In this document: positions 52,096 through 61,107 of the stretch, in pieces | Layout of the letters: each line of letters begins with the position of its first letter | Numbering within the stretch: position 1 is the stretch's first letter | NCBI RefSeq assembly: GCF_032999765.1 | Contig: NZ_CP136051.1 | Span: 2,766,417 to 2,830,416, forward strand | DNA length: 64,000 nt | DNA from: Imperialibacter roseus | GTDB lineage: Bacteria > Bacteroidota > Bacteroidia > Cytophagales > Cyclobacteriaceae | Reading direction: 5' to 3' | Program-made: the position numbers and the translations under genes | The notes under the pieces: model-generated | What the model was told of the DNA's origin: nothing | Seen by the model: only the letters and a program-made list of their open reading frames with translations | Database searches by the model: none

Positions 52096-52740
52096 TTACG
52101 ACTTCGCAGCTTTGATGTTCACTTTGATTTCGATATTGTCAGCCAATACCATGTCTTTCATGAAGTGAACCCACTTCACATCGTAATCTTGTCTGTTAAA
52201 CACTAATACGCCTTCGGCAGTCAGGCCTCCGTCAGTTACTTCTATGGAAGAGAGCTCCAATGTTTCTTCCTTTGTAATGCCTCTGATAGTAAGATCGCCA
52301 GTCACTTTGCTTCCCTCGTGAGATTTGATAGTAAAAGTGGCCGTAGGGAATTCTTCAACAAGGAAGAAATCGCCGGTTGACAGGTGACCCACCAGGTCGC
52401 TTGCTCTTCTACCCTCTTCGTCTTTGTAAGACGCTGAATCCAAAGGAGCGATAGTTGTCATGTCGATGGTGATGTCGCCACCTGTGATTTGAGTGCCTTC
52501 GGCTGTTACTGATCCGTTAGCGACTTCAATCACGCCATTGTGGCCATAAACGCCAGCCACTTCGCCTTTCCAGGCTACTACCGAGCTGGCAGGGTCTACA
52601 GAGTAAGTCACAGCAGCTACTTCTTCAGTAGTGGCAGTTTCTGTCGATGATTCGGTTGTTGCGTTTCCACCGCCGCAGGCAGTAAGGAATCCCGCTGCGA
52701 TCAATGACGCAAATAATGTTTTTGTGCTTGTCAAGTTCAT
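52096..52740 (-). CDS. YceI-like lipoprotein
   Basis: 214 aa from ATG 52740 (MNLTSTKTLFASLIAAGFLTACGGG); the frame extends to 52764 without family support. A lipobox (LTAC) is followed by a Thr/Glu-rich linker and a YceI domain (YSVDPASSVVAWKGEVAGVYGHNGVIEVANGSV...GHLSTGDFFLVEEFPTATFTIKSHEGSKVTGDLTIRGITKEETLELSS), a lipocalin-like beta-barrel that binds polyisoprenoid-type lipids. It is transcribed alone; a palindromic operator overlaps its promoter. Confidence 0.92.
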   Translation of the reverse strand: MNLTSTKTLFASLIAAGFLTACGGGNATTESSTETATTEEVAAVTYSVDPASSVVAWKGEVAGVYGHNGVIEVANGSVTAEGTQITGGDITIDMTTIAPLDSASYKDEEGRRASDLVGHLSTGDFFLVEEFPTATFTIKSHEGSKVTGDLTIRGITKEETLELSSIEVTDGGLTAEGVLVFNRQDYDVKWVHFMKDMVLADNIEIKVNIKAAKS

Positions 52741-52761
52741 AGTTGTAATTGGTTTGAAATA

Positions 52762-52769
52762 CAAAGTTA
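52762..52769 (-). promoter_or_regulatory. -7 element of the YceI gene
   Basis: Minus strand TAACTTTG matches TAnnTTTG, 21 bp upstream of the start codon. The -33 region is covered by the palindrome at 52776-52796. Confidence 0.55.
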
Positions 52770-52775
52770 ATGAAA

Positions 52776-52796
52776 TAGATACATTAAATGTATCTA
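52776..52796. promoter_or_regulatory. Palindromic operator upstream of YceI
   Basis: TAGATACAT and ATGTATCTA form a perfect 9+9 bp palindrome with a 3-nt centre, positioned immediately upstream of the -7 element. A MarR- or TetR-type repressor is plausible, but none is adjacent. Confidence 0.6.
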
Positions 52797-53204
52797 CATT
52801 AAATATTAACTTGATTGCTAACGATTTGTTTTCATTGAGGAAATACTCAACCGAATTGCGTTGGGGCTTGTGTCTTCACAAGCTTTCTGGTTCGGTTGTG
52901 TCTCGACACCAGAACCCCCGAAAACAAAAAGCCTTAGATCTCTCTAAGGCTAGTCCATTGCGACGGGACTCGAATCGCACCGGCGAACCGCCGCAACCTC
53001 CTGCCTGACAGGCAGGCATGCTAACCAGCTGACATGGGAGAGATAAAACAAAAAAGCCTTAGATCTCTCTAAGGCCAGTCCATTGCAACGGGACTCGAAT
53101 CGCACCGGCGAACCGCCGCAACCTACTACGTGACAGGCAGGCATGCTAACCAGCTGACATGGGAGAGATAAAACAAAAAAGCCTTAGATCTCTCTAAGGC
53201 CAGT

Positions 53205-53290
53205 CCATTGCGACGGGACTCGAATCGCACCGGCGAACCGCCACGACCTCCTGCGTGACAGGCAGGCATGCTAACCAGCTGACATGGGAG
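53205..53290 (-). pseudogene. Representative tRNA-Asp-like copy (unit 3)
   Basis: Read on the minus strand: CCATGTCAGCTGGTTAG for the D arm, CCTGC-CTGTCAC-GCAGG for the anticodon arm (GTC anticodon), then the insert CGGTTCGCCGGTGCGA, then TTCGAGTCCCG. The insert gives a small GGCG/CGCC hairpin and a new TGCGA/TCGCA stem around the T-loop. The anticodon stem is intact in units 1, 3 and 6 but mismatched (GTAGT) in units 2, 4 and 5. The acceptor stem keeps only about 4 pairs, so it is not a conventional tRNA. Confidence 0.7.
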
Positions 53291-53680
53291 AGATAAAACA
53301 AAAAAGCCTTAGATCTCTCTAAGGCCAGTCCATTGCGACGGGACTCGAATCGCAACGGCGAACCGCCGCAACCTACTACGTGACAGGCAGGCATGCTAAC
53401 CAGCTGACATGGGAGAGATAAAACAAAAAAGCCTTAGATCTCTCTAAGGCCAGTCCATTGCGACGGGACTCGAATCGCAACGGCGAACCGCCGCAACCTA
53501 CTACGTGACAGGCAGGCATGCTAACCAGCTGACATGGGAGAGATAAAACAAAAAAGCCTTAGATCTCTCTAAGGCCAGTCCATTGCGACGGGACTCGAAT
53601 CGCACCGGCGAACCGCCACGACCTCCTGCGTGACAGGCAGGCATGCTAACCAGCTGACATGGGAGAGATAAAACAAAAAA

Positions 53681-53700
53681 GCCTTAGATCTCTCTAAGGC
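53681..53700 (-). terminator. Terminator after tRNA-Asp
   Basis: 8-bp stem, 4-nt loop, T run on the minus strand. It would stop transcription of the genuine tRNA before the array; six further copies follow. Confidence 0.85.
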
Positions 53701-53706
53701 TTCTTG

Positions 53707-53780
53707 CGGAATGGACGGGACTCGAACCCGCGACCTCCTGCGTGACAGGCAGGCATTCTAACCAGCTGAACTACCACTCC
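53707..53780 (-). tRNA. tRNA-Asp (GTC)
   Basis: The minus strand folds as a full cloverleaf: acceptor GGAGTGG/CCATTCC (one G-U pair), D arm with AGCTGGTTA loop, anticodon arm CCTGC-CTGTCAC-GCAGG giving anticodon GTC, and T-loop TTCGAGT with a GCGGG/CCCGT stem. Discriminator base is G, as expected for tRNA-Asp. CCA is not encoded. It heads the array of altered copies downstream. Confidence 0.95.
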
Positions 53781-53950
53781 TTTCGTTGTGTCTCGATTAC
53801 CTTCCGTAAATCGAGATGCAAAAGTATACGTTTGTAGTTCTTTTGCAAAACGGAAATCATAAATTTTTTCAAATTTATTGAAAGAATATCAGCGAATGCT
53901 CAACAGCGGCAAGCAACCCCTTCGTCTTCAATATTTTATGACTTTGAGCG

Positions 53951-56900
53951 CTACTTATTATAAACGGGCAACACAGGAAGGGCGGCAGGAATATACGGTG
54001 CATGCTCATTCTGCAGTTTTTCCAGCAAGCTCTTCAGGTTTCCAGTGATCAATTGAGATATATTGGTGTAAATCGGGTCAAACTCCTCTTTGGCAATAGC
54101 CAGCTGATCTTTATGTGTTTGTGTGGGGTCGGATGTTGAGTGCATCTGCTCATAAGCAACAGCCCCTACCCTTGAGGCTATAGTGGGCGGTACTTCTTTG
54201 TCGAGCTCTGAGGCCACTCCATCACGGTTGAGCTTCGACCTGATATCCGCCAGCTGCTTAGTCAGCGCTTCATAGCCAGCCATCAATTGTCCATGTGCGG
54301 CTTCGGTTCGTAAAATAGCTTCCCTGATGTAACGCATCTGTCCTCCTATTTCATTTACAACGCTTTGGGTGCCTTCCACCACCCGTTGAAACTCAGCCAC
54401 CTCATTCTTAAAAACGACCATCGCCGACCGGTTGGCGGCAGGCAAAACAGTGTTTTGCAATGGCACCACCTCGAAACCCACCTCCTCCGACAAGTTGGTG
54501 AGCATGCCATCTACACTTTTGGAGAGCTGCACTGTGTAGCGACCAGGAACCACAAGGTGCCCTTCTTCTTTACCTGCGAAGGCATTGTAAAACGACGGCT
54601 TGTTAAGAGAAACAGGCGTTTTCGGCGCATAGCGAAGGTCCCAGGTGGTTCTATTAACACCTTTGACTGGCTTTGTCTGCAGCTTTCTCACAATATTGCC
54701 CTGACTGTCTCTGATGGTAAACAACAAATAAGGGTCTGGCTCTTGTTTCTCTTCCTTCAGCGCTTCGTAAGATGGGTAAGCTGAGTCCTGATTATTCTCC
54801 AATTGCTTTTTCTCGGCTTCCCGACGCACCTCTTCTTTTGTTTTTACCTCATCCTTTAAATACCAGGTAAATATTGCCACGGGGCCAAGGTTCTCAGCAG
54901 CGTAATAGTCATCTCCCTGAAAGGCCTTGCCAGGTAAGCCCAGTGGCATACTTTCTTCATAGGCCAAAGCATTTCTGATTGGAAACAAGGCTCCGTCTTT
55001 TGCCAGTGTCGCTTGTCCTAGCTGGCGTAAGGCAGAGTAGTCGTCTAACACAAAGAACCCCCGGCCGAAGCTGGCCAGCACAAGGTCATTCTCCCTTCTT
55101 TGAATATCGATATCTTTGATGGCAATGGTGGGCATTCCCGCTTTCAATTGCTTCCAGCTCTTTCCGCCATCGTTGGTAAAGAAAATACCATACTCCGTAC
55201 CTGCAAATAGCAAATTGGGGTCTACATGGTCTTCAGCAATGCTGTAGACCGTGCCTTTTACTGGCAAATTTGCGGTGATCGACGCCCACGAAACTCCCTT
55301 ATCCGAACTCTTGTAGATGTAAGGCTTGAAATCACCATACTTATGGTGATTGAACGCAGCATACACGACGCCGGCATCATGCTGAGAAGGCAGCACATAA
55401 TTGACGTAGGTCATAGTAGGCACGCCGGGGAAATTTTGCTGCTTTCTCCAGCTTTGCCCCCCATTTTCTGTCACCTGAATCAGTCCATCGTCGGTGCCGG
55501 CGTACAACAGGTTCTCATCGACAGGTGACTCTGCCAACGCCACCACACTACCGAAGGGCGAGGTACTCCCATTTTTTGAGACGGCATCAATTCCCCATAC
55601 CCGGCCCATTACCTTGAGCTTGTTGCGGTCGATTTGCTGGCTTAGGTCGTCGCTGATGACGTCCCAACTATTGCCCCGGTCGTCGCTGCGAAACACTTTG
55701 TTAGCAGCAAAATACACCCTTCCATCTTTGTGTCTGCTCACTAGCAACGGAGCGTCCCAGTTCCATCGGTAGTTCGCCTCTCCTTTTCTCTCTTTGGGCT
55801 GTATACCAACCTCTTCACCACTTTTTTTATCATAGCGTGACAATCCGCCATACTGAGACTGAGCGTAAACAATGTCGGGGTTCTTAGGGTCAACTGCCGA
55901 CTCAAAACCATCCCCGCCGTGGGTTATGATCCAATCGGAATTAAGGATGCCGTGGTTGGTAATTGTTCGTGACGGGCCTCCTAAACTAAAATTGTCCTGC
56001 GTACCTCCATACACATTATAGAACGGCAACGCATTGTCAACGGTTACCTTATAAAACTGCGTAACGGGCAAGTTGGCTTTGAAAAACCATGTTTTTCCCG
56101 CCTCATAGGTTTCGTAAACTCCACCATCGCAACCCACCAGCCAATGCTCTGTATCAGCCGGGTCAATCCACATCACGTGGTTATCGACATGTTTGGTGTC
56201 TTCACCCACAACACTGAATGACTTCCCGCCATCTTTCGACACCTTGAACCATACGTCCATGGCATACACTTTATCGGGATCCACCGGATCAGAGAATATT
56301 TCCTGATAGTAATTGCCACTCGTTGTATAATCACTCCTTTTTTCCCACGATGCCCCTCTGTTGGTAGAACGAAAAAAGCCTCCTTTGTTCTGTGCAGCCT
56401 CTACAATGGCATAAATCACCTCGGGATTTGCCGGTGAAATAGTGAGGCCAATTCTTCCCATATCAACGGTAGGAAGGCCTTTATTGATTTTTGACCAGCT
56501 CTGCCCGCCATCCGTCGTTTTATACATACCCGAACCCGGCCCTCCACCGATATAAGTAAATACATGGCGACGTCGCTGCATAGCTGCGGCATATATGACT
56601 TTGGGGTCTCTCGGATCCATCACCATATCTGTGACACCGGTGTGCTCATCGATTGTTAGCACCGCCGTCCAGGTTTTGCCGCCATCTTCTGTTTTGTACA
56701 CCCCCCGTTCCCCACCTTCTTTCCAAAGTGGGCCAATGGCAGCTACATACACCACATCAGAGTTCGTGGGATCAACAATGATTTTGGCAATGTGCTCAGA
56801 CATCTTCAGCCCCATATTCTCCCAGCTCTTGCCCCCGTCAATCGATTTATAAACACCATCACCATAGCCCACTACACGCTGGTTGTTGTTTTCACCAGAA

Positions 56901-57247
56901 CCTACCCAAACGACATTGCTGTTATTAGGATCCAACGCCACACAACCAATAGAGGAGCTTCCCTCACTGTCGAATAACGGGTCGAAGGTGGCTCCCCCAT
57001 TTTCGGTTTTCCATACACCGCCGGCAGCAGTTGCCACGTAGTACACCTTCGTTTTGCTGGGGTTTACTGCTATATCAGCTATTCTGCCTGAAGTAAGCGC
57101 CGGGCCAATATTCCGAAATTTTAACCCACCCAGGGACACACTCTCCAGTGGCGACGCCGGACTTTGGGCTTGCGTTGATGAGCGACGTTGTGCGTACGAA
57201 AAATAGGCTGTCAGTAGAAGAACAATCAGGAAAGAATGCTTTTTCAT
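53951..57247 (-). CDS. Secreted VPS10/BNR-type beta-propeller protein
   Basis: 1098 aa with signal peptide (HSFLIVLLLTAYFSYAQ). More than ten Asp-box/BNR repeats of the sortilin type are visible (for example SIDGGKSWENMGL, TEDGGKTWTAV, TTDGGQSWSKINKG, SSDKGVSWASI, TNDGGKSWKQLKAG), giving one or two beta-propellers over residues about 40-760. The C-terminal 300 residues include a strand-rich domain and a helical segment. Such proteins are abundant in Bacteroidota and are usually annotated as glycosyl hydrolase or VPS10 proteins, though no glycosidase active site is evident. Monocistronic. Confidence 0.9.
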   Translation of the reverse strand: MKKHSFLIVLLLTAYFSYAQRRSSTQAQSPASPLESVSLGGLKFRNIGPALTSGRIADIAVNPSKTKVYYVATAAGGVWKTENGGATFDPLFDSEGSSSIGCVALDPNNSNVVWVGSGENNNQRVVGYGDGVYKSIDGGKSWENMGLKMSEHIAKIIVDPTNSDVVYVAAIGPLWKEGGERGVYKTEDGGKTWTAVLTIDEHTGVTDMVMDPRDPKVIYAAAMQRRRHVFTYIGGGPGSGMYKTTDGGQSWSKINKGLPTVDMGRIGLTISPANPEVIYAIVEAAQNKGGFFRSTNRGASWEKRSDYTTSGNYYQEIFSDPVDPDKVYAMDVWFKVSKDGGKSFSVVGEDTKHVDNHVMWIDPADTEHWLVGCDGGVYETYEAGKTWFFKANLPVTQFYKVTVDNALPFYNVYGGTQDNFSLGGPSRTITNHGILNSDWIITHGGDGFESAVDPKNPDIVYAQSQYGGLSRYDKKSGEEVGIQPKERKGEANYRWNWDAPLLVSRHKDGRVYFAANKVFRSDDRGNSWDVISDDLSQQIDRNKLKVMGRVWGIDAVSKNGSTSPFGSVVALAESPVDENLLYAGTDDGLIQVTENGGQSWRKQQNFPGVPTMTYVNYVLPSQHDAGVVYAAFNHHKYGDFKPYIYKSSDKGVSWASITANLPVKGTVYSIAEDHVDPNLLFAGTEYGIFFTNDGGKSWKQLKAGMPTIAIKDIDIQRRENDLVLASFGRGFFVLDDYSALRQLGQATLAKDGALFPIRNALAYEESMPLGLPGKAFQGDDYYAAENLGPVAIFTWYLKDEVKTKEEVRREAEKKQLENNQDSAYPSYEALKEEKQEPDPYLLFTIRDSQGNIVRKLQTKPVKGVNRTTWDLRYAPKTPVSLNKPSFYNAFAGKEEGHLVVPGRYTVQLSKSVDGMLTNLSEEVGFEVVPLQNTVLPAANRSAMVVFKNEVAEFQRVVEGTQSVVNEIGGQMRYIREAILRTEAAHGQLMAGYEALTKQLADIRSKLNRDGVASELDKEVPPTIASRVGAVAYEQMHSTSDPTQTHKDQLAIAKEEFDPIYTNISQLITGNLKSLLEKLQNEHAPYIPAALPVLPVYNK

Positions 57248-57366
57248 AAAAGGCGAATAAATGTTTTCTTTAAGATATGAAAATTATCGCCAGACCTATC
57301 ATTGAGGCTTATTGTTAGAAATTTTATGGATACTTTATTAAGGAAGTCCAAGATTTTGATGAAATA

Positions 57367-57894
57367 ATGACGTATTCAAAGGCGAGCATGGAGGAAGAGC
57401 TAATGCGAGATCGCTCAAAACAAAACATCGAGCGCATGGCAAACCAAATGGGTGATGACCCAGCACAGTTTGGCCAACTAATGGATATTTTCTTCGATGG
57501 ATCCTACCGTGCCACCCAATACTCCGCCCACCTGCTCGGCAAATGCTGCGACCTCCATCCTCACCTGATCCTCCCCTATTTGGGCAAAATGATTGACTTG
57601 CTGGATGAAGAGGTGCATGATTCATTGAAAAGGAATATCCTCCGCACCATGCAGTTTGTCGACATTCCGGAAGAGCATTGGGACAAAACTGTTCAGTACT
57701 GCTTCGAGCTGCTTCAGTCGAAGAAAGAGCCTGTGGCTGTAAAAGTATTTGGCATGACCGTGCTGGCCAACCTGTGCGAAAAGCTGCCTGAGCTGAAGAA
57801 TGAGTTGAGGATCATCATCGAAGACCAGATACCTTATGGCTCAGCTGGCTTTAAGAGCCGTGGAGGTAAAATCCTAAAGAAGCTTCAGCAATAG
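57367..57894 (+). CDS. HEAT-repeat-like protein
   Basis: A 175-aa all-helical protein with HEAT-type helix pairs: GSYRATQYSAHLLGKCCDLHPHLILPYLGKMIDLL, DSLKRNILRTMQFVDIPEEHWDKTVQYCFELL, EPVAVKVFGMTVLANLCEKLPELKNELRIIIED. It has no signal peptide. HEAT-like adaptors bind proteins; no enzyme motif is seen. It converges on the LytTR regulator with a gap of 6 bp. Confidence 0.75.
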   Translation: MTYSKASMEEELMRDRSKQNIERMANQMGDDPAQFGQLMDIFFDGSYRATQYSAHLLGKCCDLHPHLILPYLGKMIDLLDEEVHDSLKRNILRTMQFVDIPEEHWDKTVQYCFELLQSKKEPVAVKVFGMTVLANLCEKLPELKNELRIIIEDQIPYGSAGFKSRGGKILKKLQQ

Positions 57895-57900
57895 CCGACC

Positions 57901-58611
57901 CTACTCCCTGCTCCAAAGCTTGTGCTGCAAAATCTTCTCCAGCACAGCCTCTCTCCAAAGTTTACTGATGGGCACGATTCCCTTTTCAGTGGCGATCTCA
58001 TTTCCTTCGATAGACTTCACCTTATCAATATTCAACACATACGATTTGTGCGTTTGAATAAACTGATTCGACGGTAACAGCTCCATCACCTTTTTCAGAG
58101 TCAAATGTGCAATATGCGTCTCTGTCAGCGTCTGCACCTTCACGTAGTTCTGCATGCTTTCTACATACACCAATTCCGCCAGGCTGATTCGTTCAATTTT
58201 CTGACCAGTCTTTATAAAGAAGTAATCGGCCTTTATTTCTTTTTGTGTATTGGCTTGCAGGTAGTCAAAGGCCTTTTGCACCGCCTTTAGAAACCGATCC
58301 AATGAGATGGGCTTCAGCAAATAGTCGATCACGCTGAGCTCATATCCTTTCAAGGCGTACTTCTCATAGGCGGAAGTAATGATCACCAAAGGTGGATTTT
58401 TGAGTGACGCCAGGTAGTCGAGACCTGTGATGTGAGGCATCTCTATGTCCAGAAACAGCAAATCTGGCGTCTCCAACTTCAGCATGGCATCAAGCTGCAA
58501 GGCATTTTCGCAGGTACCCCTGAGCTCCAGGTAGTCGACTTTTTCCACATAGCTTTTTATGCCTTTTACAGCGAAAGGCTCATCGTCGGTTATGATACAC
58601 TTAATCTTCAT
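57901..58611 (-). CDS. LytTR-type response regulator
   Basis: 236 aa. The receiver domain (residues 1-120) has acidic TDDEP, phosphoacceptor Asp in LLFLDIEMPHITGLDYL, and Lys in LLKPI; the C-terminal LytTR DNA-binding domain follows (DYFFIKTGQKIERISLAELVYVESMQNYVKV...FIQTHKSYVLNIDKVKSIEGNEI). Its start overlaps the histidine-kinase gene by 11 bp, so the pair is translationally coupled. Target genes are unknown. Confidence 0.95.
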   Translation of the reverse strand: MKIKCIITDDEPFAVKGIKSYVEKVDYLELRGTCENALQLDAMLKLETPDLLFLDIEMPHITGLDYLASLKNPPLVIITSAYEKYALKGYELSVIDYLLKPISLDRFLKAVQKAFDYLQANTQKEIKADYFFIKTGQKIERISLAELVYVESMQNYVKVQTLTETHIAHLTLKKVMELLPSNQFIQTHKSYVLNIDKVKSIEGNEIATEKGIVPISKLWREAVLEKILQHKLWSRE

Positions 58612-59674
58612 CCAGTGTCAGTTTAAGCTTTGCGGTAAAAACATCTTCACGTTGCTCTGTCGTCAGTGCATATTTGCCAGGATAAAGCAATTCAAGCCGC
58701 CTTTTCAGATTGGCCAGCCCAAGCCCACCCCTCCCTGGCTCCTCTATCAGTGCACTGTGCGATGCTATGGGCTCGGTGGTGTTGGTAATGCAAAATTCTA
58801 TCCCATCGTTGCCGGCATCCGACATCTTCAGGCTGATCAACTTCTTGCCACCCACGTATTTAAAAGCATTCTCCACCAAAGGAATGAAAAGCAATGGATA
58901 CACTTTTTTGTTCACAATGCCAGCATCCAGGTTCAGATCTACCTGCAGGTTAGACCCATGCCTCACCTTCTGCAGGTCGATAAAGGCATTGATGTGATCC
59001 AGTTCCTTTGCCAGGGTGGCCTTTTTATCCTTTTCCTCATAAAGCTGGTAACGCAGGAGCTCCGCCAGTTTTTCCACTGTTTGCTTCGCATCGCCCACGC
59101 TTTCATCCATTTGAAAGTAGATGGTGTTCAGGCTATTGAAAAGGAAGTGCGGATGGTACTGACTCTTAAGTAAGGCAAGCTCCGTTTCCACACTGTCTTT
59201 TTCTATCTGCTCCAGGCGCTGCGCCTGCTGCATCAGGCTTCTGAGGTAGTATCGGCCTCGCCTGATCGTAAAGATGAGCAGCAGATACAGGATAGGGATG
59301 ATATTGATCTGCACAAAGTCACGCAGGGACAGCCCATCGTCCGTAAGGGCAACAAAGGGAGTTATGGAGGCATTTACAGCCAGGGCAAAAACGAGATAAG
59401 AAATGATGATTTCTCTGATCAGCGACTTTGACGATGGATGAAAGTCTTTGTTGAACCGCTTTTCCAGGAGCACAAAGCACAACTCAAAGAGATAACCAAC
59501 AGTAATGGCCATTACAAACTCGCCCAGGTACATGCTGACGGGCCTGGTTGACGGAAACCCGCCATGATCAGGATTATCAATGATCCTGATCGACACGTAA
59601 ACCAAAACCCCGAAAATCAGCGGCTGTATCCGCTGCCAGTTACTCGTTTTGCGTGGTGGTGATTCAATTGACAT
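58601..59674 (-). CDS. LytS/YehU-type sensor histidine kinase
   Basis: 357 aa. Four membrane helices are likely in the first 150 residues (LIFGVLVYVSIRII, FVMAITVGYLFELCFVLL, IIISYLVFALAVNASITPFV, INIIPILYLLLIFTI). The His_kinase domain starts with the H-box LKSQYHPHFLFNSLNTIYFQMD; the ATPase has PLVENAFKYVGG and GRGGLGLANLKRRL. It autophosphorylates and signals to the LytTR regulator encoded downstream. It follows the acyltransferase gene by 33 bp. Confidence 0.94.
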   Translation of the reverse strand: MSIESPPRKTSNWQRIQPLIFGVLVYVSIRIIDNPDHGGFPSTRPVSMYLGEFVMAITVGYLFELCFVLLEKRFNKDFHPSSKSLIREIIISYLVFALAVNASITPFVALTDDGLSLRDFVQINIIPILYLLLIFTIRRGRYYLRSLMQQAQRLEQIEKDSVETELALLKSQYHPHFLFNSLNTIYFQMDESVGDAKQTVEKLAELLRYQLYEEKDKKATLAKELDHINAFIDLQKVRHGSNLQVDLNLDAGIVNKKVYPLLFIPLVENAFKYVGGKKLISLKMSDAGNDGIEFCITNTTEPIASHSALIEEPGRGGLGLANLKRRLELLYPGKYALTTEQREDVFTAKLKLTLDED

Positions 59675-59707
59675 CAGACTCGAAATATAACAAAGTAGTA
59701 CCGCAAG

Positions 59708-60868
59708 TCAGGTCTGAGGTTGTGTATTATCGGCTTTGATCTCCTTCACACCAAACAAAAACCTGGCGATACGGAACGGTCTGATCAGGTACTCATAAAT
59801 CACGAGCGAGCCGATCAAAGACAATGTACTGACGAACAGATATTTGGCCAAAATGGATTCCTGCACCTGGATCACATAGTAGCCAATGGCGATGATCACT
59901 GTTTGGTGGAGTATGTAAAACGGATAGATAGCCCTGTTGGCATAGTCAATGATGGGGTGATGCTTGTTCAAATATCGTTTGGCGTAGCCAGATGCTGCCA
60001 GCAGCCACAACCATGCATCCGCTGCGAGGATACAAGTGCCCAGGTATTCCCATGCAGGATTAATGCCTTCTATGTCCCAGGGTTCAATCTTATTCCATCG
60101 AAAAAAATTGATGATGGTGATGCACAGGATAGCCAAACCTAGCAGCTTTCGGCGATGAAGCTCCACGGTGTCCCATAGGCTGGGAACAGCCCCCACAAGG
60201 TAGCCAGCCACAAAGAAAGAACACCAGTAAAAATGCCATGGCAGATCATTGACCAAGTCGTGGGTATCGGGATTCCAAAAGGCCCAAAAGCCACCTATGA
60301 GAATGGTTGGCAGCATGATCAATGCAATTTTGAAGTTGCCCATGGCAGCAACCAGGCTGGTGGCCAGTGCTTTACCCTTCTCTGACCGGATGTAAAGAAA
60401 TAGAGGCAAGCACACCACCGAGTAGACAAACAAGTACAGCACAAACCACATGTGATGCCACGAAAAATTGCCTGCCGGGTAAGGAATGAACTCTAAAACC
60501 TTGGGGTAGAATGAAAAAATTGAGGAGTAGTTGGCGCCGTTGAACTGCCTCTCGAAATATATTTGAGGCGGCACTACCACAAACATGGCAAACAGCAGCG
60601 GAACCATCAATCGGTTGTTTCTCTCCTTCACATACTGCCACGGACTTCTTTTCCTTAAAGCCAAGAATGTGCCATAGCCGGAAACAAAAAACAGCAGTGG
60701 CATGCGAAACCTCGAAAGCCAGAAATTGAACTCCAGCCAGAGGTTACTTTGCTCTGCATTCTTGATATGCCAGCCCGATTCAGCAGCAAAAAGCATGGCT
60801 GCGTGGAAATAAAGCACCAGCAGTATGGCAATGATTCTCAGCCAGTCAATGTCGTGTCGTCGTTCCAT
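59708..60868 (-). CDS. Acyltransferase family 3 (OpgC/OafA-like) membrane protein
   Basis: 386 aa with about ten membrane helices. The N-terminal RRHDIDWLRIIAILLVLYFHAAMLFAA carries the conserved Arg and His of the family; RMPLLFFVSGYGTFLALRKRSPWQYVKERNNRLMVPLLFAM follows. Such enzymes add O-acyl groups to envelope sugars. It is the first gene in the acyltransferase, kinase, regulator group, so the two-component system may regulate envelope modification. Confidence 0.9.
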   Translation of the reverse strand: MERRHDIDWLRIIAILLVLYFHAAMLFAAESGWHIKNAEQSNLWLEFNFWLSRFRMPLLFFVSGYGTFLALRKRSPWQYVKERNNRLMVPLLFAMFVVVPPQIYFERQFNGANYSSIFSFYPKVLEFIPYPAGNFSWHHMWFVLYLFVYSVVCLPLFLYIRSEKGKALATSLVAAMGNFKIALIMLPTILIGGFWAFWNPDTHDLVNDLPWHFYWCSFFVAGYLVGAVPSLWDTVELHRRKLLGLAILCITIINFFRWNKIEPWDIEGINPAWEYLGTCILAADAWLWLLAASGYAKRYLNKHHPIIDYANRAIYPFYILHQTVIIAIGYYVIQVQESILAKYLFVSTLSLIGSLVIYEYLIRPFRIARFLFGVKEIKADNTQPQT

Positions 60869-60993
60869 GAGTTTTTTCTGTAAAAAAAAAAGTTGGGCCT
60901 ATCAACTCCGAAATAATTTGACGAAACGACTTTGCCAGGTGACCAAAACGCATTTTACCCTCTTCCTTGTATTTTTCATAGTAGCCAACTGCA

Positions 60994-61107
60994 ATGTCTG
61001 CCACCATTATGTGGCAGGATGATGAGGCCAAAGCGTCGAAAAACTATGTGAAAGCGGTCTCCAAACAAGACAGGAACAACCTGATCAGCTTTCTTAATTC
61101 TTTATAA
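60994..61107 (+). pseudogene. C-terminal relic of a di-haem oxidoreductase gene
   Basis: 37 codons reading IMWQDDEAKASKNYVKAVSKQDRNNLISFLNSL before a stop, similar to the last residues of DUF1111/di-haem thiol oxidoreductases (typically ...WHxGEAxxSRxxYxxLSxxDRxxLIxFLxSL). No haem motif or upstream portion in the same frame survives. It lies between the acyltransferase gene and a small lipoprotein gene. Confidence 0.45.

Larger units (their letters stand above)
52931..53706 (-). repeat. Tandem array of six tRNA-Asp-like copies with terminators (125-bp period)
   Basis: A 20-nt hairpin GCCTTAGATCTCTCTAAGGC, followed on the minus strand by a T run, occurs seven times at 52931, 53056, 53181, 53306, 53431, 53556 and 53681: exactly 125 bp apart. 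Between them lie six tRNA-Asp-like copies: 52955-53040, 53080-53165, 53205-53290, 53330-53415, 53455-53540, 53580-53665. Each keeps D-arm, anticodon loop (GTC) and T-loop (TTCGAGTC) sequence of the true tRNA next door, but lacks a proper acceptor stem and has a 16-nt insert between anticodon arm and T-loop. Units 3 and 6 look identical, as do units 4 and 5. Confidence 0.9.

Noticed and set aside
52950-53394. 64-66 aa frames inside the 125-bp array (for example starting MPACHVVGCGGSP)
   Set aside because: They arise from reading the tRNA-like repeat and terminator; the periodicity is explained by the RNA-type array, not by protein.
52931-53706. Regular repeats considered as a CRISPR array
   Set aside because: The 125-bp units are near-identical over their full length with no variable spacers, and no cas genes are in the window.
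60825-61022. A CxxCH haem-type motif (CNVCH) in a short plus-strand frame
   Set aside because: It lies in a different frame from the di-haem oxidoreductase relic and in a frame without signal peptide or cytochrome context; coincidence is likely.
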